In this document: positions 19,116 to 27,136 of the stretch, one piece after another | Layout of the letters: each line of letters begins with the position of its first letter | Numbering within the stretch: the first letter of the stretch is position 1 | Assembly (NCBI RefSeq): GCF_002879535.1 | Contig: NZ_PNOT02000187.1 | Coordinates: 1-46,035 of the forward strand | DNA length: 46,035 nucleotides | Source of the DNA: Mesorhizobium intechi | GTDB taxonomy: Bacteria > Pseudomonadota > Alphaproteobacteria > Rhizobiales > Rhizobiaceae | Direction of reading: 5' to 3' | Notes under the pieces: generated by a model | Seen by the model: the letters and a program-made list of their open reading frames with translations, nothing else | Told to the model about the DNA's origin: nothing | The model's database searches: none | Program-made: the position numbers and the translations under genes

Positions 19116-20407
19116 TATTTGGCGGCGCGCTCCAGGATCGAGGTGGCGTCGGCCTGCGCCGTCGCCTGCGCATCCTTGGCCGAGACCTGGCCATACTGCA
19201 ACGCCTCGAGCGTCTGCTGCAGGGATTCGGAGAATTCCTGACCGCCCGGCACCACCGGGAACGGCTTGGCATCGGTCAGCACGCTGACATAGCCGGAGAG
19301 GAATTCCGAGCCGAGCTTGTCCTTGTGTGCGTCGATGTCAGACAGGCGCGAGGGCAGGATGCCCATCGACATCAGGATGTCGGACATCGCCGAGGCGCCG
19401 TTCCTGCCGGATTTCGGATTGTTCAGCCAGGCCAGGAATTCCCACGCCGCCTTTTGCTCGGCCACGCCGGCATTGGCGTTGACCACGGTCATCCAGGAAT
19501 AGGAGATCGAATGCGGCTTGTCGCCGCTCGGGCCGACCGGGATCGGCGCGGTGGCGATGTCCGCGAATTTATCGCCCATGCCGGTCTTCAGCGCGCTCTC
19601 CCACCAATTGGCCATGATGATCATGCCGGTCTTGCCCGAGACGAAATTGTCGAGGAACGGACCCGTTGTGTTGGCATCCGCCGTCGCCATCGCCGGCACG
19701 CTGGCGCCCGACTTGATCAGGTCCTCATAGAGCTGGAAGGTCTGCGTGGCCTGCGGGCTGTCCAGCGCCGGCTTGCCGTCCTTAACCAACTCGCCGCCGT
19801 TGGAGACAAGGAGCGAGGCGAAGGGGTGGACGACGCCGGCCGCCCAGCTGTTGATCATACCGAAACCTTGCTGGCCGGCCTCCTTGTTGGTCAGCCGCTT
19901 CGCTGCATCCTTGAACTCGTCCCAGGTCTTGGGTGGTGCCGCGACACCCGCCTGCTTGAACAGCGCCTTGTTGTAGTTCAGCGCATAGACGTCGATCTCG
20001 TTGGGAATGCCGTAGAGCGCGCCGCCGACAGAGGCAGCGCTGGTGATGCCCGCCGGCCACGCGGCCTTGACCTCGCTTGCCACCGCGTCGGGCGCGGGCG
20101 CAACCAGCTTGTCTCGGGCGAGTTCCGGCAGCCACAAATCGTAGATACCGCCGATCGTCGGGCCGTCCGAGCCGCTGCCTTGCGAGCGTAGCGTGGTCAG
20201 GAGATCGCCGAAGGGAACGGCCCGCACGGTGACGCTGACGTCCGGATTTGCCTTGGCATAATCCTTGGCCGCTGCTTCGAGCAGCGCGACCGTCTCCGGC
20301 GACCAGTGCGTCAAATAGGAAATGTTGACCGATTGCGCCCATGCCGTGGCAGGCAGGATAGCCAGGCCCGCGGCCAGCGCCAGTTTCGAAGTCCAGGCAA
20401 ACGACAT
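19115..20407 (-). CDS. Extracellular sugar-binding protein (family 1) of an ABC transporter
   Basis: 430 residues with a clear Sec signal peptide (cleavage after AWA near residue 24) and AGGGAGGATGAGGA just before the start codon. The mature protein has the family-1 pattern: YLTHWSPETVALLEAAAKDYAKANPDV, GIYDLWLPELA, GIPNEIDVYALNYNKALFKQAG and a C-terminal helix with LEALQYGQ. It captures an oligosaccharide or polyol in the periplasm. First gene of the operon, divergent from a second binding-protein gene across a 312-base regulatory gap. Confidence 0.9.
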   Translation of the reverse strand: MSFAWTSKLALAAGLAILPATAWAQSVNISYLTHWSPETVALLEAAAKDYAKANPDVSVTVRAVPFGDLLTTLRSQGSGSDGPTIGGIYDLWLPELARDKLVAPAPDAVASEVKAAWPAGITSAASVGGALYGIPNEIDVYALNYNKALFKQAGVAAPPKTWDEFKDAAKRLTNKEAGQQGFGMINSWAAGVVHPFASLLVSNGGELVKDGKPALDSPQATQTFQLYEDLIKSGASVPAMATADANTTGPFLDNFVSGKTGMIIMANWWESALKTGMGDKFADIATAPIPVGPSGDKPHSISYSWMTVVNANAGVAEQKAAWEFLAWLNNPKSGRNGASAMSDILMSMGILPSRLSDIDAHKDKLGSEFLSGYVSVLTDAKPFPVVPGGQEFSESLQQTLEALQYGQVSAKDAQATAQADATSILERAAK

Positions 20408-20483
20408 TCCTCATCCTCCCTGTCGATCGCGATGACGTTATGACAACTTCAGGCGGCGACGCAAGAGCCTGTCGGCGAAAAAG

Positions 20484-20499
20484 CTTGGTATCGACCAGT
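20484..20499. promoter_or_regulatory. Candidate HutC/NagR-type GntR operator
   Basis: CTTGGTATCGACCAGT read on the other strand is ACTGGTCGATACCAAG, a TGGT-N4-ACCA inverted repeat. It matches the NagR/DasR-type operator ACTGGTCTAGACCAGT at 12 of 16 positions by my count. It lies between the two divergent ABC operons, and a HutC-family GntR regulator is encoded downstream at 25436, so it is a natural target. Not proven. Confidence 0.45.
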
Positions 20500-20558
20500 T
20501 TCAGATTTCTTCGTTCTGCCGGCAACCGTAGTTTTATCGGTTAAAAACAATATACTGA

Positions 20559-20574
20559 TGGCATATAGCTGCCA
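20559..20574. promoter_or_regulatory. Second inverted repeat in the divergent ABC promoter region
   Basis: TGGCA-N6-TGCCA, flanked by ACTGA on the left and GT on the right, in the AT-rich centre of the intergenic region. It could be a second regulator site. There is nothing else in the region I can assign besides the two promoters. Confidence 0.3.
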
Positions 20575-20616
20575 GTTGTCTCTCTTTGGCGCTATTCCCT
20601 GCGCGTGCCAGACCTC

Positions 20617-20643
20617 TTGCGAAAGCGGCTATGTCGTTATAAT
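20617..20643 (+). promoter_or_regulatory. Candidate sigma-70 promoter of the 20.7-27.0 kb operon
   Basis: TTGCGA at 20617-20622 and a perfect TATAAT at 20638-20643, spaced 15 bases (short of the optimal 17). The -10 sits in GTCGTTATAATGAC, itself an almost perfect 14-base palindrome, a place where a repressor could block the promoter. About 75 bases upstream of the binding-protein gene. Confidence 0.4.
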
Positions 20644-20664
20644 GACTTGAGCCAATGACTGTCT

Positions 20665-20684
20665 CGCAGCGTCGAAGCGCTGCG
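20665..20684 (+). promoter_or_regulatory. 5'-leader hairpin before the second binding-protein gene
   Basis: CGCAGCG-TCGAAG-CGCTGCG forms a 7-base-pair stem with a six-base loop between the candidate promoter and the ribosome binding site. It may stabilise the message. No coding overlap. Confidence 0.35.
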
Positions 20685-20719
20685 GGACGCCAAGGACAGA
20701 AAAAATGGGAGACTGGGCA

Positions 20720-21991
20720 ATGAGCATGCTTTCACTTCATCGACGTGCGGCCCTTGGCCTGATCGGCGGCCTTGCCGCCGCCTGTGCCGGCGTCTTCACC
20801 GCCTTGCCGGCGAGGGCCGACAGCACGGTGACACTGTGGAGCTGGCGCACCGAGGACGGGGCCGCGATGCGCCGCATCTTCGACGCCTTCGAGGCCAAGA
20901 ACGCCGGCATTAAGGTCAACATCCAGTTCACACCGGACGCCGATTACCAGAACCGACTGAGCACCGCCCTGCGCGGCGGCCGCGGGCCCGACATCGCCCA
21001 GCTCAAGGCCTATGGCGAATTGCAGCCCTTCGTCGACGCCGGCTATCTCGACGCTCTCGACGACAGTGTCCCCGAATTGAAGAACATGGCGGACGCCGCG
21101 CTTGGCGGCGCGCGCGGCCGCACAGATGGCAAGCTCTATGGCGTGCCCTATTCCGTGCCGATGATGGGCGTCTTCTACAACCAGGATATTTTCGCCGCCC
21201 AGGGCATCGAAATCCCCAAGACCTACAAGGATTTCGTCGTCGCCTGCGAGAAGCTGAAGGCGGCCGGCATCACGCCGATCGCCACCGGCGGCGCCAATGG
21301 CTCGGCCTGGGAGCTTGAGATCGGCGTCGGCGTCATCGGCCCGACCGTCTACGGCCCGGGCTTCTACGATGAGATGATGACAGGCAAGGCCACCTTCGAG
21401 GATCCCCGTTATGTCGCGGCGCTGAAGCGCTTCGCCGAGTTGAAGCCTTATTTTCCTGATGGCTTCGCCGGCATCGACTACACTACCGCCACGCAACAGT
21501 TCATTGGCGGCAAGGCGGCGATGTTCCTGGGCGGTTCGTTCGAGAACGGCAGCTTCAAGGCGCAGAACCCGAAGCTGAAATTCTCGATCTTCCCGTTCCC
21601 GGCCGACGATGCCGGGGCAAAGCTGTACACCTCGGCCTTCTCCGACGGCTCCTATGGTCTGGTGTCGGAGAGCCAAAACAAGGAGGCCGCGACCAAGGTG
21701 CTGGGCTTCATGGCCTCGGCCGAATTCGCGCAGATGTTCGCCGACGAACTCGGCTGGCCGCCGGCCCGCGCCGATGTCACGGTGAAGGATCCGGTGCTGG
21801 CCGAGATGATGGCGATGTCGAAGAACTCGACGCCTTACCTGACGCTGGTCGGCTTTCGCTGGCAGTCGCCGACGGCCTCTTCGGTGCTGCAGTCGGAGAT
21901 CATCGACATGGTCCAAGGCAACATCGCGCCGGAGAAACTGGCAGCCGACATGCAGGCCGCCGTCGCCACCTGGTTCAAGCCGAAACAGTAA
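20720..21991 (+). CDS. Extracellular sugar-binding protein (family 1) of an ABC transporter
   Basis: 423 residues from ATG 20720, chosen because GGGAGA lies at good spacing before it. An ATG at 20705 would add five residues. Signal peptide MSMLSLHRRAALGL... with cleavage near ARA-D (about residue 33). The twin arginines may even allow Tat export. Mature features: WSWRTEDGAAMRRIFDAFEAKN, RGGRGPDIAQL, YGVPYSVPMMGVFYNQDIF and FADELGWPPARADV. It leads the operon with two permeases, PIG-L deacetylase, ROK kinase, GntR regulator and SIS protein. The context suggests an amino-sugar or its glycoside as ligand. Confidence 0.9.
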   Translation: MSMLSLHRRAALGLIGGLAAACAGVFTALPARADSTVTLWSWRTEDGAAMRRIFDAFEAKNAGIKVNIQFTPDADYQNRLSTALRGGRGPDIAQLKAYGELQPFVDAGYLDALDDSVPELKNMADAALGGARGRTDGKLYGVPYSVPMMGVFYNQDIFAAQGIEIPKTYKDFVVACEKLKAAGITPIATGGANGSAWELEIGVGVIGPTVYGPGFYDEMMTGKATFEDPRYVAALKRFAELKPYFPDGFAGIDYTTATQQFIGGKAAMFLGGSFENGSFKAQNPKLKFSIFPFPADDAGAKLYTSAFSDGSYGLVSESQNKEAATKVLGFMASAEFAQMFADELGWPPARADVTVKDPVLAEMMAMSKNSTPYLTLVGFRWQSPTASSVLQSEIIDMVQGNIAPEKLAADMQAAVATWFKPKQ

Positions 21992-21994
21992 GGA

Positions 21995-22019
21995 GCCGGC
22001 CCGTCGCATCACGGCCGGC
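21995..22019 (+). other. Intergenic hairpin between binding-protein and permease genes
   Basis: GCCGGCC (21995-22001) pairs with GGCCGGC (22013-22019) around an 11-base loop, just after the binding-protein stop codon, with no U-tract. Such stems often protect the upstream message so the binding protein is made in excess over the permeases. Confidence 0.5.
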
Positions 22020-22043
22020 CTCTCGTCTGGACACAAACAGCGT

Positions 22044-22976
22044 ATGACCACCCTTCGCCGCACAAGCAGCCTGAAACGCACGCAGCAGCGCATGGCCGTG
22101 CTGTTCATCCTACCGGCGCTGGCGGTCTATGCCTTGTTCGTCCTCTATCCCCTGGCGATGTCGCTGTGGGGCAGTTTCTTCATCTGGAAGGGGCTGCGCA
22201 TGGTGGAATTCGCCGGCCTGTCGAATTTCTCGCGGCTGTTCGTTTTCCCCAGCGGCGCGCGGCTCTACGGCGCGCTGTGGCACAACACCGCCTGGTTCTT
22301 CGGCATCATGGTCTTCCAGAACGGCATCGGGCTTTTGTTGGCCTGGCTGCTGTTTCTGCGCGACAAGGGAGCCGCCTTCTTCCAGTCGGTGTTCTTCTTC
22401 CCGGCGGTGTTGAGTCCCGTCATTGTCGGCGCCCTGTGGCGGCTGCTGTTGGCGCCGGGCGGCGTCGTCGAATGGGCTCTGAATGGGCTCGGAATGCACC
22501 AGGGCAGCCTCACCGTGCTCGGCAACAGCCACGCCGCGCTTGGCATGCTGATCGCCGTCGACGCATGGAACTGGATGGGCCTGCCGGTGCTGATCTACAC
22601 GGCGGGTCTGCGGCAGATTTCCGGCCAGATTTTCGAGGCGGCCAAGCTCGACGGCGCCGGCAATGCGCGCATGCTGTTCTCGGTCGCGCTGCCGCTGCTG
22701 ATGCCGGCGCTGGGCACGCTGACGACCTTGTCCTTCATCAATACCTTCAACCAGTTCGACATCGTCTATGTCATGCAGGGCGTGCAGGGCAATCCGAGCT
22801 ATTCGACCGACACGCTGGTGACCTATTTCTACCGGCTGGCCTTCGGCGCCGAAGGCGCCGTCGGCATCACCGATATCGGTCTCGCTTTGGCACTTGGCAC
22901 CATGCTGTTCCTGATCCTCGGCGTCGGCACGCTGCTGATGCTGCGCTTTTTCGACCGCCGCACGGTGCAGCTATGA
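22044..22976 (+). CDS. CUT1 sugar ABC transporter permease (MalF type)
   Basis: 310 residues with six or seven hydrophobic segments. EAA loop IFEAAKLDGAGNARMLFSVALP near residue 200. It begins with a basic cytoplasmic tail and FILPALAVYALFVLYPLAMSLW. Last four bases overlap the next permease start (ATGA). Forms the translocation pore with the following gene. No ATPase gene is present in this operon. Confidence 0.91.
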   Translation: MTTLRRTSSLKRTQQRMAVLFILPALAVYALFVLYPLAMSLWGSFFIWKGLRMVEFAGLSNFSRLFVFPSGARLYGALWHNTAWFFGIMVFQNGIGLLLAWLLFLRDKGAAFFQSVFFFPAVLSPVIVGALWRLLLAPGGVVEWALNGLGMHQGSLTVLGNSHAALGMLIAVDAWNWMGLPVLIYTAGLRQISGQIFEAAKLDGAGNARMLFSVALPLLMPALGTLTTLSFINTFNQFDIVYVMQGVQGNPSYSTDTLVTYFYRLAFGAEGAVGITDIGLALALGTMLFLILGVGTLLMLRFFDRRTVQL

Positions 22977-23830
22977 ACGCGCTGGCGATTTCAGACCGGC
23001 CGATGATCTCGCGGCAATTGGCGCGGCTGCCGGGCTGGGCGGTGCTCGCCGTATGGACGGCGGCCGTGCTGCTGCCGCTCTACATTCTCGTCGTCTCCTG
23101 CTTCAAGACCACGGCCGAAATCTACGACAACCGGCTTGGCCTCCCGCAAAGCTGGGCTCTCGACAATTTCGTCAATGCCTGGACGCGCGCCGATCTCGGT
23201 CATAATTTCATCAACAGCCTGATCGTCACCGGCGGTGCGGTGATCCTCACAATCGTCGTCTCGGCCATGGCCGCCTATCCGCTGAGCCGTTATCGGCTCG
23301 GCTGGAACGCTGTCATGCTCGGCCTGTTCCTGTCCGGCATCATGCTGCCGATCCGGCTGGCCTCGGTCGAGCTGTTCACTCTCATGCGCAATCTCGGCCT
23401 CCTGGATTCGCTGACCGGATTGATCCTGGTCTATTCGGCGATCCGCATTCCCTTCGCCGTCTTCATCTTCGCCAATTTCATGCGCGTCCTACCCTCCGAA
23501 CTCGACGAGGCGGCGCGCATGGATGGCGCCGGCGAGGTCCGCATCCTGTTCCAGATCATCCTGCCGATGGTGAAGCCGGCGGTGTCGATCGTGGCCATCT
23601 TCACGGCAATCGCCGTGTGGAACGATTTCTTCTTCCCGCTGATCTTCATCTTCGACGACCGCTACAAGACGGTGCCGCTGGCGATCAGCGTCTTCGTCGG
23701 CCAGTTTCGCACCGATTGGGGCCTGGTCTTCGCTTCGCTGGCGATCTCCATGGCGCCCATCCTGATCATGTATTGTCTGCTGGCGCGCCAGATTCGCGAG
23801 GGCGTCGGCGCCGGGGGAGGCATGAAATGA
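22973..23830 (+). CDS. CUT1 sugar ABC transporter permease (MalG type)
   Basis: 285 residues from ATG 22973. The long open frame upstream (from 22166) is a shadow of the other permease. Six transmembrane segments with EAA loop LDEAARMDGAGEVRILFQII, and a C-terminal FVGQFRTDWGLVFASLAIS typical of MalG-like proteins. It overlaps the PIG-L gene by four bases, so transporter and enzymes are translated as one unit. Confidence 0.91.
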   Translation: MNALAISDRPMISRQLARLPGWAVLAVWTAAVLLPLYILVVSCFKTTAEIYDNRLGLPQSWALDNFVNAWTRADLGHNFINSLIVTGGAVILTIVVSAMAAYPLSRYRLGWNAVMLGLFLSGIMLPIRLASVELFTLMRNLGLLDSLTGLILVYSAIRIPFAVFIFANFMRVLPSELDEAARMDGAGEVRILFQIILPMVKPAVSIVAIFTAIAVWNDFFFPLIFIFDDRYKTVPLAISVFVGQFRTDWGLVFASLAISMAPILIMYCLLARQIREGVGAGGGMK

Positions 23831-24567
23831 TCGAGGACAGGATCTACGCCGCGCACTCCATCCTGGTGATCGGCGCGCATGCCTTCGACGCAGAGGTGAT
23901 CGCCGGGCCGCTGGCGGCGACCGCCGTCAAGCGCGGGGCCGCGGTAACCTTCCTGCATCTGACCATGGGCGAACAGGGCCACCCCTGCCTCATCCCCGAG
24001 CATTATTGCGCGCAGAAGGAAGAGGAAGCGGGCAGGGCGGCCGCGCGTCTCGGCGTCACCGCGCGCGGTCTTGGCCTGCGCGATGCCTTCCTGCCCTCCA
24101 ACGACGAGGCCGCGCTGGAAGTGTGCGACGTCATTCGCGAGCTGAAGCCGGAGATCGTCATAACCCATTGGCACGGCAGCTGGCACAAGGACCATCGCGC
24201 CGCCGCGCATCTGACGCAGACCGGCATCTTCTTCGCCGCCCTGCCGACCATTGCCAGCGATCATGCTGCGCACACGCCGCAATTGCTGCTGTTCGGCGAG
24301 AACTGGGAGGACGATGACGGTTTCCGCCCCGAAAATCTCGTCGATGTCAGCGACGGCTTCGAAGCCTGGAATGAGGCGGTCAAGGAATACGAGCTGGCGC
24401 GTGGCTTGAGCAGCTTTCCCTATGTCGACTATTACAGCGCGCTCTACCGGCTGCGCGGCTGCCTGCGCGGCACGCGCCATGCTCAGGCTTTCGCGGCGGC
24501 GTCGCATTCCTGGAATGCCGGCAGCGGCCTGTTCTCGCCACCCCTCGGCAAAGGGTCGAGCCGATGA
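23827..24567 (+). CDS. PIG-L family (LmbE-like) deacetylase with altered active-site motif
   Basis: 246 residues. The LmbE/PIG-L fold is seen from ILVIGAHAFDAEV near the N-terminus, THWHGSWHKDHRAAAH in the middle, and the conserved PDxxxxV-like and YY segments later. Family members are zinc enzymes that remove N-acetyl groups from sugars (GlcNAc-PI, GlcNAc-Ins, diacetylchitobiose). The family motif is usually A-H-P-D-D. Here it reads A-H-A-F-D, so the zinc His and second Asp remain, but the position of the catalytic general-base Asp (Asp15 in MshB) is Phe. It sits between the permease and ROK kinase genes with four-base overlaps on both sides. A role in amino-sugar deacetylation is inferred. 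Loss or relocation of activity is possible. Confidence 0.82.
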   Translation: MIEDRIYAAHSILVIGAHAFDAEVIAGPLAATAVKRGAAVTFLHLTMGEQGHPCLIPEHYCAQKEEEAGRAAARLGVTARGLGLRDAFLPSNDEAALEVCDVIRELKPEIVITHWHGSWHKDHRAAAHLTQTGIFFAALPTIASDHAAHTPQLLLFGENWEDDDGFRPENLVDVSDGFEAWNEAVKEYELARGLSSFPYVDYYSALYRLRGCLRGTRHAQAFAAASHSWNAGSGLFSPPLGKGSSR

Positions 24568-25439
24568 CGCGGGTTCTGGCCATCGATCTCGGCGGCACCA
24601 ATCTGCGCGCCGCCATCTCAACCGGCGACATCGCCGCATTGAAGGTGCTGAGCCGTGAGCCGGCGCCGGCAAGCCTCGATGCTCTTGTCGCTCGCATCAA
24701 CGCGCTGTGCGGGGAAGCCGGCCCGGTCGAGGCGCTCGGCATCGCCGTGCCGGGGCTGGTCCAGGCCTCGGCCTGCCGCTGGATTCCGAACCTGCCATTC
24801 CTTGACGGCGTCGACCTCCAGGCGCTGTTTCCAGACCTGCCCATCGCGCTTGGCAATGACGCTCAGATCGCGCTGCTGGCGGAGGCCGTCGAAGGCAGCG
24901 CGAAAGGCATGTCGGACGCGATCCTGCTGGCCATCGGCACCGGCATCGGCTCGGCGGTGCTCGCCAATGGTCGCATTGTTGCCGGCGCGCATGGCGGCGC
25001 CTGCTCCTTCGGCTGGGCCTGCGCCGACATCAACGACCATGGCGCGGAACGCAGCGGTTGGCTGGAGCGTGTCGCTTCCGGCAGGGCGCTCGATGCGCTT
25101 GCTGGCCAGGTCGGGCTCGCCGACGGCCGCCAGTTGATCGCCGCTGCCCGCGCCGGCGAGCTCGCCGCGCAGACCTTGCTTGAAGCGCCGGCACGCCAGC
25201 TCGGCACAGCGCTTGCCGGTGCGGTGGCGCTGCTCGACCCGCAGGCGGTGCTGATTTCAGGCGGACTGGCCGAGGCGCTGGACGTGATGCGCCCGCCGAT
25301 GCTGGCGGCGCTGCGCCTCCAGTTGCCCTCGCATTTGCGCGGTATCGAGATCCGGCCCGGCCAGTTCGGCCCGGGGGCGGGACTAGTCGGCGCGGCACTG
25401 GCTGGCCGTGTGGGGGAAGGGTGGAGGCAGGTGCGATGA
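24564..25439 (+). CDS. ROK-family sugar kinase lacking the zinc motif
   Basis: 291 residues. ATP-binding LAIDLGGTNLRAA (5-17), catalytic Asp99 in LGNDAQ, and IGTGIGSAV phosphate loop. The usual ROK signature (E-x-G-H followed by C-x-C-G-x-x-G-C) is absent: the segment is GGACSFGWACADIND, so the histidine and cysteine cluster are lost. It probably phosphorylates the imported sugar at C6, as N-acetylglucosamine, N-acetylmannosamine or glucose kinases of this family do, but the missing metal site puts it in a divergent subgroup. Overlaps the neighbouring genes by four bases at each end. Confidence 0.8.
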   Translation: MTRVLAIDLGGTNLRAAISTGDIAALKVLSREPAPASLDALVARINALCGEAGPVEALGIAVPGLVQASACRWIPNLPFLDGVDLQALFPDLPIALGNDAQIALLAEAVEGSAKGMSDAILLAIGTGIGSAVLANGRIVAGAHGGACSFGWACADINDHGAERSGWLERVASGRALDALAGQVGLADGRQLIAAARAGELAAQTLLEAPARQLGTALAGAVALLDPQAVLISGGLAEALDVMRPPMLAALRLQLPSHLRGIEIRPGQFGPGAGLVGAALAGRVGEGWRQVR

Positions 25440-26206
25440 GCGAAGCGAGCTTTCAGCAGCCGGACCGCAGAAGGCCGGAGCCGCTCTGGTATCAGGTCGA
25501 GGAAGCGATCCGCGCCATCGTCAAGAGCGGCGAATGGGCGACGGGCGACCAGATCCCGGCCGAGGACAGGCTGTGCGCGCTGTTCGGCGTGAGCCGCATC
25601 ACCTTGCGCCATGCCTTGCGCAATCTCGAGGAGGCGGGGTTGCTGCGCCGCGAGCATGGCCGCGGCACCTTCGTGCGTTCGACCACGCTGGTGGCCGGCA
25701 CCCGCGAGCTGACCAGCTTCACCCAGGAGATGGGCAATATGGGCGTGGTCGCCGGCTCGCGCCTTCTCGATTGCAGCCTGACCACGGCCAATGCCGCCGC
25801 CGCCGGCGCGCTGGAGATCGAGGAGGGCGATCCGGTGGTGCGCATCCGGCGCCTGCGGCTCGGCAACAATGAGCCGATCGGCATCCAAACGGCGCAGCTG
25901 TCGGCCGTGCGGGTGCCGGGCTTCCTCGACGCCGGCCTGCTGCAGGGCTCCCTCTACGAGGCGCTGGAGCGCCATTACGGCATCGTGCCGGTGGCCGCGC
26001 GGGAGAATTACCGCGTTGGCGCCGTCGGCGCGGCGGATGCCGAACTGCTCGATCTCCCGGCCGGCAGCCCCGCTTTCGTCGTCGAGCGCATCACCACCGA
26101 CGAACGCGGCCCGTTCGAATTCACCGTCTCGATCATGCGGGGCGACCGCTATGAAATCCGCTCGACGTTGCGCGCCGGTCGTGTCCCGTCGACCCCCAGG
26201 AGCTGA
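25436..26206 (+). CDS. GntR-family (HutC/UTRA subfamily) transcriptional regulator
   Basis: 256 residues. Winged helix about 15-85 (IPAEDRLCALFGVSRITLRHALRNLEEAGLL, then GRGTFV wing) and a UTRA effector domain about 95-245 with RIRRLRLGNNEPIGIQTA and FVVERITTDERGPFEFT. UTRA regulators such as NagR, DasR and YvoA sense phosphorylated amino sugars. It lies inside the operon between the ROK kinase and SIS genes, so it likely autoregulates. The TGGT-N4-ACCA repeat at 20484 is its candidate operator. Confidence 0.88.
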   Translation: MSEASFQQPDRRRPEPLWYQVEEAIRAIVKSGEWATGDQIPAEDRLCALFGVSRITLRHALRNLEEAGLLRREHGRGTFVRSTTLVAGTRELTSFTQEMGNMGVVAGSRLLDCSLTTANAAAAGALEIEEGDPVVRIRRLRLGNNEPIGIQTAQLSAVRVPGFLDAGLLQGSLYEALERHYGIVPVAARENYRVGAVGAADAELLDLPAGSPAFVVERITTDERGPFEFTVSIMRGDRYEIRSTLRAGRVPSTPRS

Positions 26207-26241
26207 TCCTTTCCAAGCCGACACATAACAGGAGTACCCAA

Positions 26242-27033
26242 GTGTCCGATCTCTACATCCACCGTCTCACCGCTCTTATCGACCAGGCGGCGAAAGCCAA
26301 TGAAGAGGCCTTCGGCCAGGCCGCCAGCCGCTTCGCCGACTCGCTCGAGGGCGGCGGGCTGGTTCATCTCTACGGTTCGGGCCATTCGGTGCTGCCGGTG
26401 CAGGAAGTGTTCCCGCGCTACGGCAGCTATGTCGGCTTCAACCCGCTGACCGACCCGCGTGTCATGTGGCACAACGTGCTCGGCGCCGGTGGCGTGCGCG
26501 AGCTCTTGTGGCTGGAGCGGACGGAGAAATACGCCGAGAAATTCCTCGACCACCAGCCGCTCAACAAGGGCGATTCGATTATCATCTTCGGCCACAGCGG
26601 CCGCAATTCCTCCGGTATCGATACCGCGCTCTATGCCAAGAAGCGCGGCATTTTCGTCGTCGCGGTGACCAGCAAGAACAATCTCGACAAACCGGCGACG
26701 CATTCCTCCGGCAAGCGGCTGGCCGATGCGGCGGACCTCGTCATCGACACGTGTTCACCGATCGAGGACGCCATCGTGCCGGTCGAAGGCTGGAGCCGTC
26801 CCGTGTCGGGCTCGTCGACGGTGCTCGCCATGATCCTCGCGCATGAGCTGATCGCGCGCACCGCCGAGCAACTCGCCAAGCGCGGCATCGAACTGCCGGT
26901 CTTCGCCTCACCGACGATATCAGGCGTGACGCTGCACGACACCGACGTTATCTACGGCGTCTACCGCGAACGCATGCTGGAAGCACAGAAGAAGCACCTG
27001 CCGACCTTCCAGGCGACAATGCGCGGCGAGTGA
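26242..27033 (+). CDS. SIS-domain protein (UPF0309-like), putative sugar-phosphate isomerase/deaminase
   Basis: 263 residues from a GTG at 26242 with AGGAG seven bases upstream. A single SIS domain: LYGSGHS (about 43-49), IIIFGHSGRNSSGID (about 112-126) and AVTSKNN; C-terminal GVTLHDTDVIYGVYRERM. Proteins of this UPF0309-type group are usually placed beside amino-sugar genes. SIS domains bind phosphosugars and, as in AgaS, can deaminate and isomerise hexosamine 6-phosphates. In this operon it would act after kinase and deacetylase. Function otherwise unproven. Confidence 0.8.
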   Translation: MSDLYIHRLTALIDQAAKANEEAFGQAASRFADSLEGGGLVHLYGSGHSVLPVQEVFPRYGSYVGFNPLTDPRVMWHNVLGAGGVRELLWLERTEKYAEKFLDHQPLNKGDSIIIFGHSGRNSSGIDTALYAKKRGIFVVAVTSKNNLDKPATHSSGKRLADAADLVIDTCSPIEDAIVPVEGWSRPVSGSSTVLAMILAHELIARTAEQLAKRGIELPVFASPTISGVTLHDTDVIYGVYRERMLEAQKKHLPTFQATMRGE

Positions 27034-27043
27034 GATCCCGGGA

Positions 27044-27066
27044 TCGGGGAGGCGGCGCCTCCCCGA
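27044..27066. terminator. Hairpin between convergent SIS and GatZ-like genes
   Basis: TCGGGGAGGC-GGC-GCCTCCCCGA is a perfect 10-base-pair stem with a three-base loop, 10 bases after the SIS stop and 70 bases from the end of the convergent gene. There is no clear U-tract on either strand. Its position suggests a bidirectional terminator. Confidence 0.6.
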
Positions 27067-27136
27067 CGCGCACCGCGATCTGGAAGCCCGTCGCACAACG
27101 GGGCGCTGGTCCCGCCAACTCAGCTGTAACCGTGGA

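Noticed and set aside
20732..22108. 458-codon minus-strand frame opposite the second binding-protein gene
   Set aside because: Antisense shadow of a gene with a signal peptide and family-1 binding-protein motifs.
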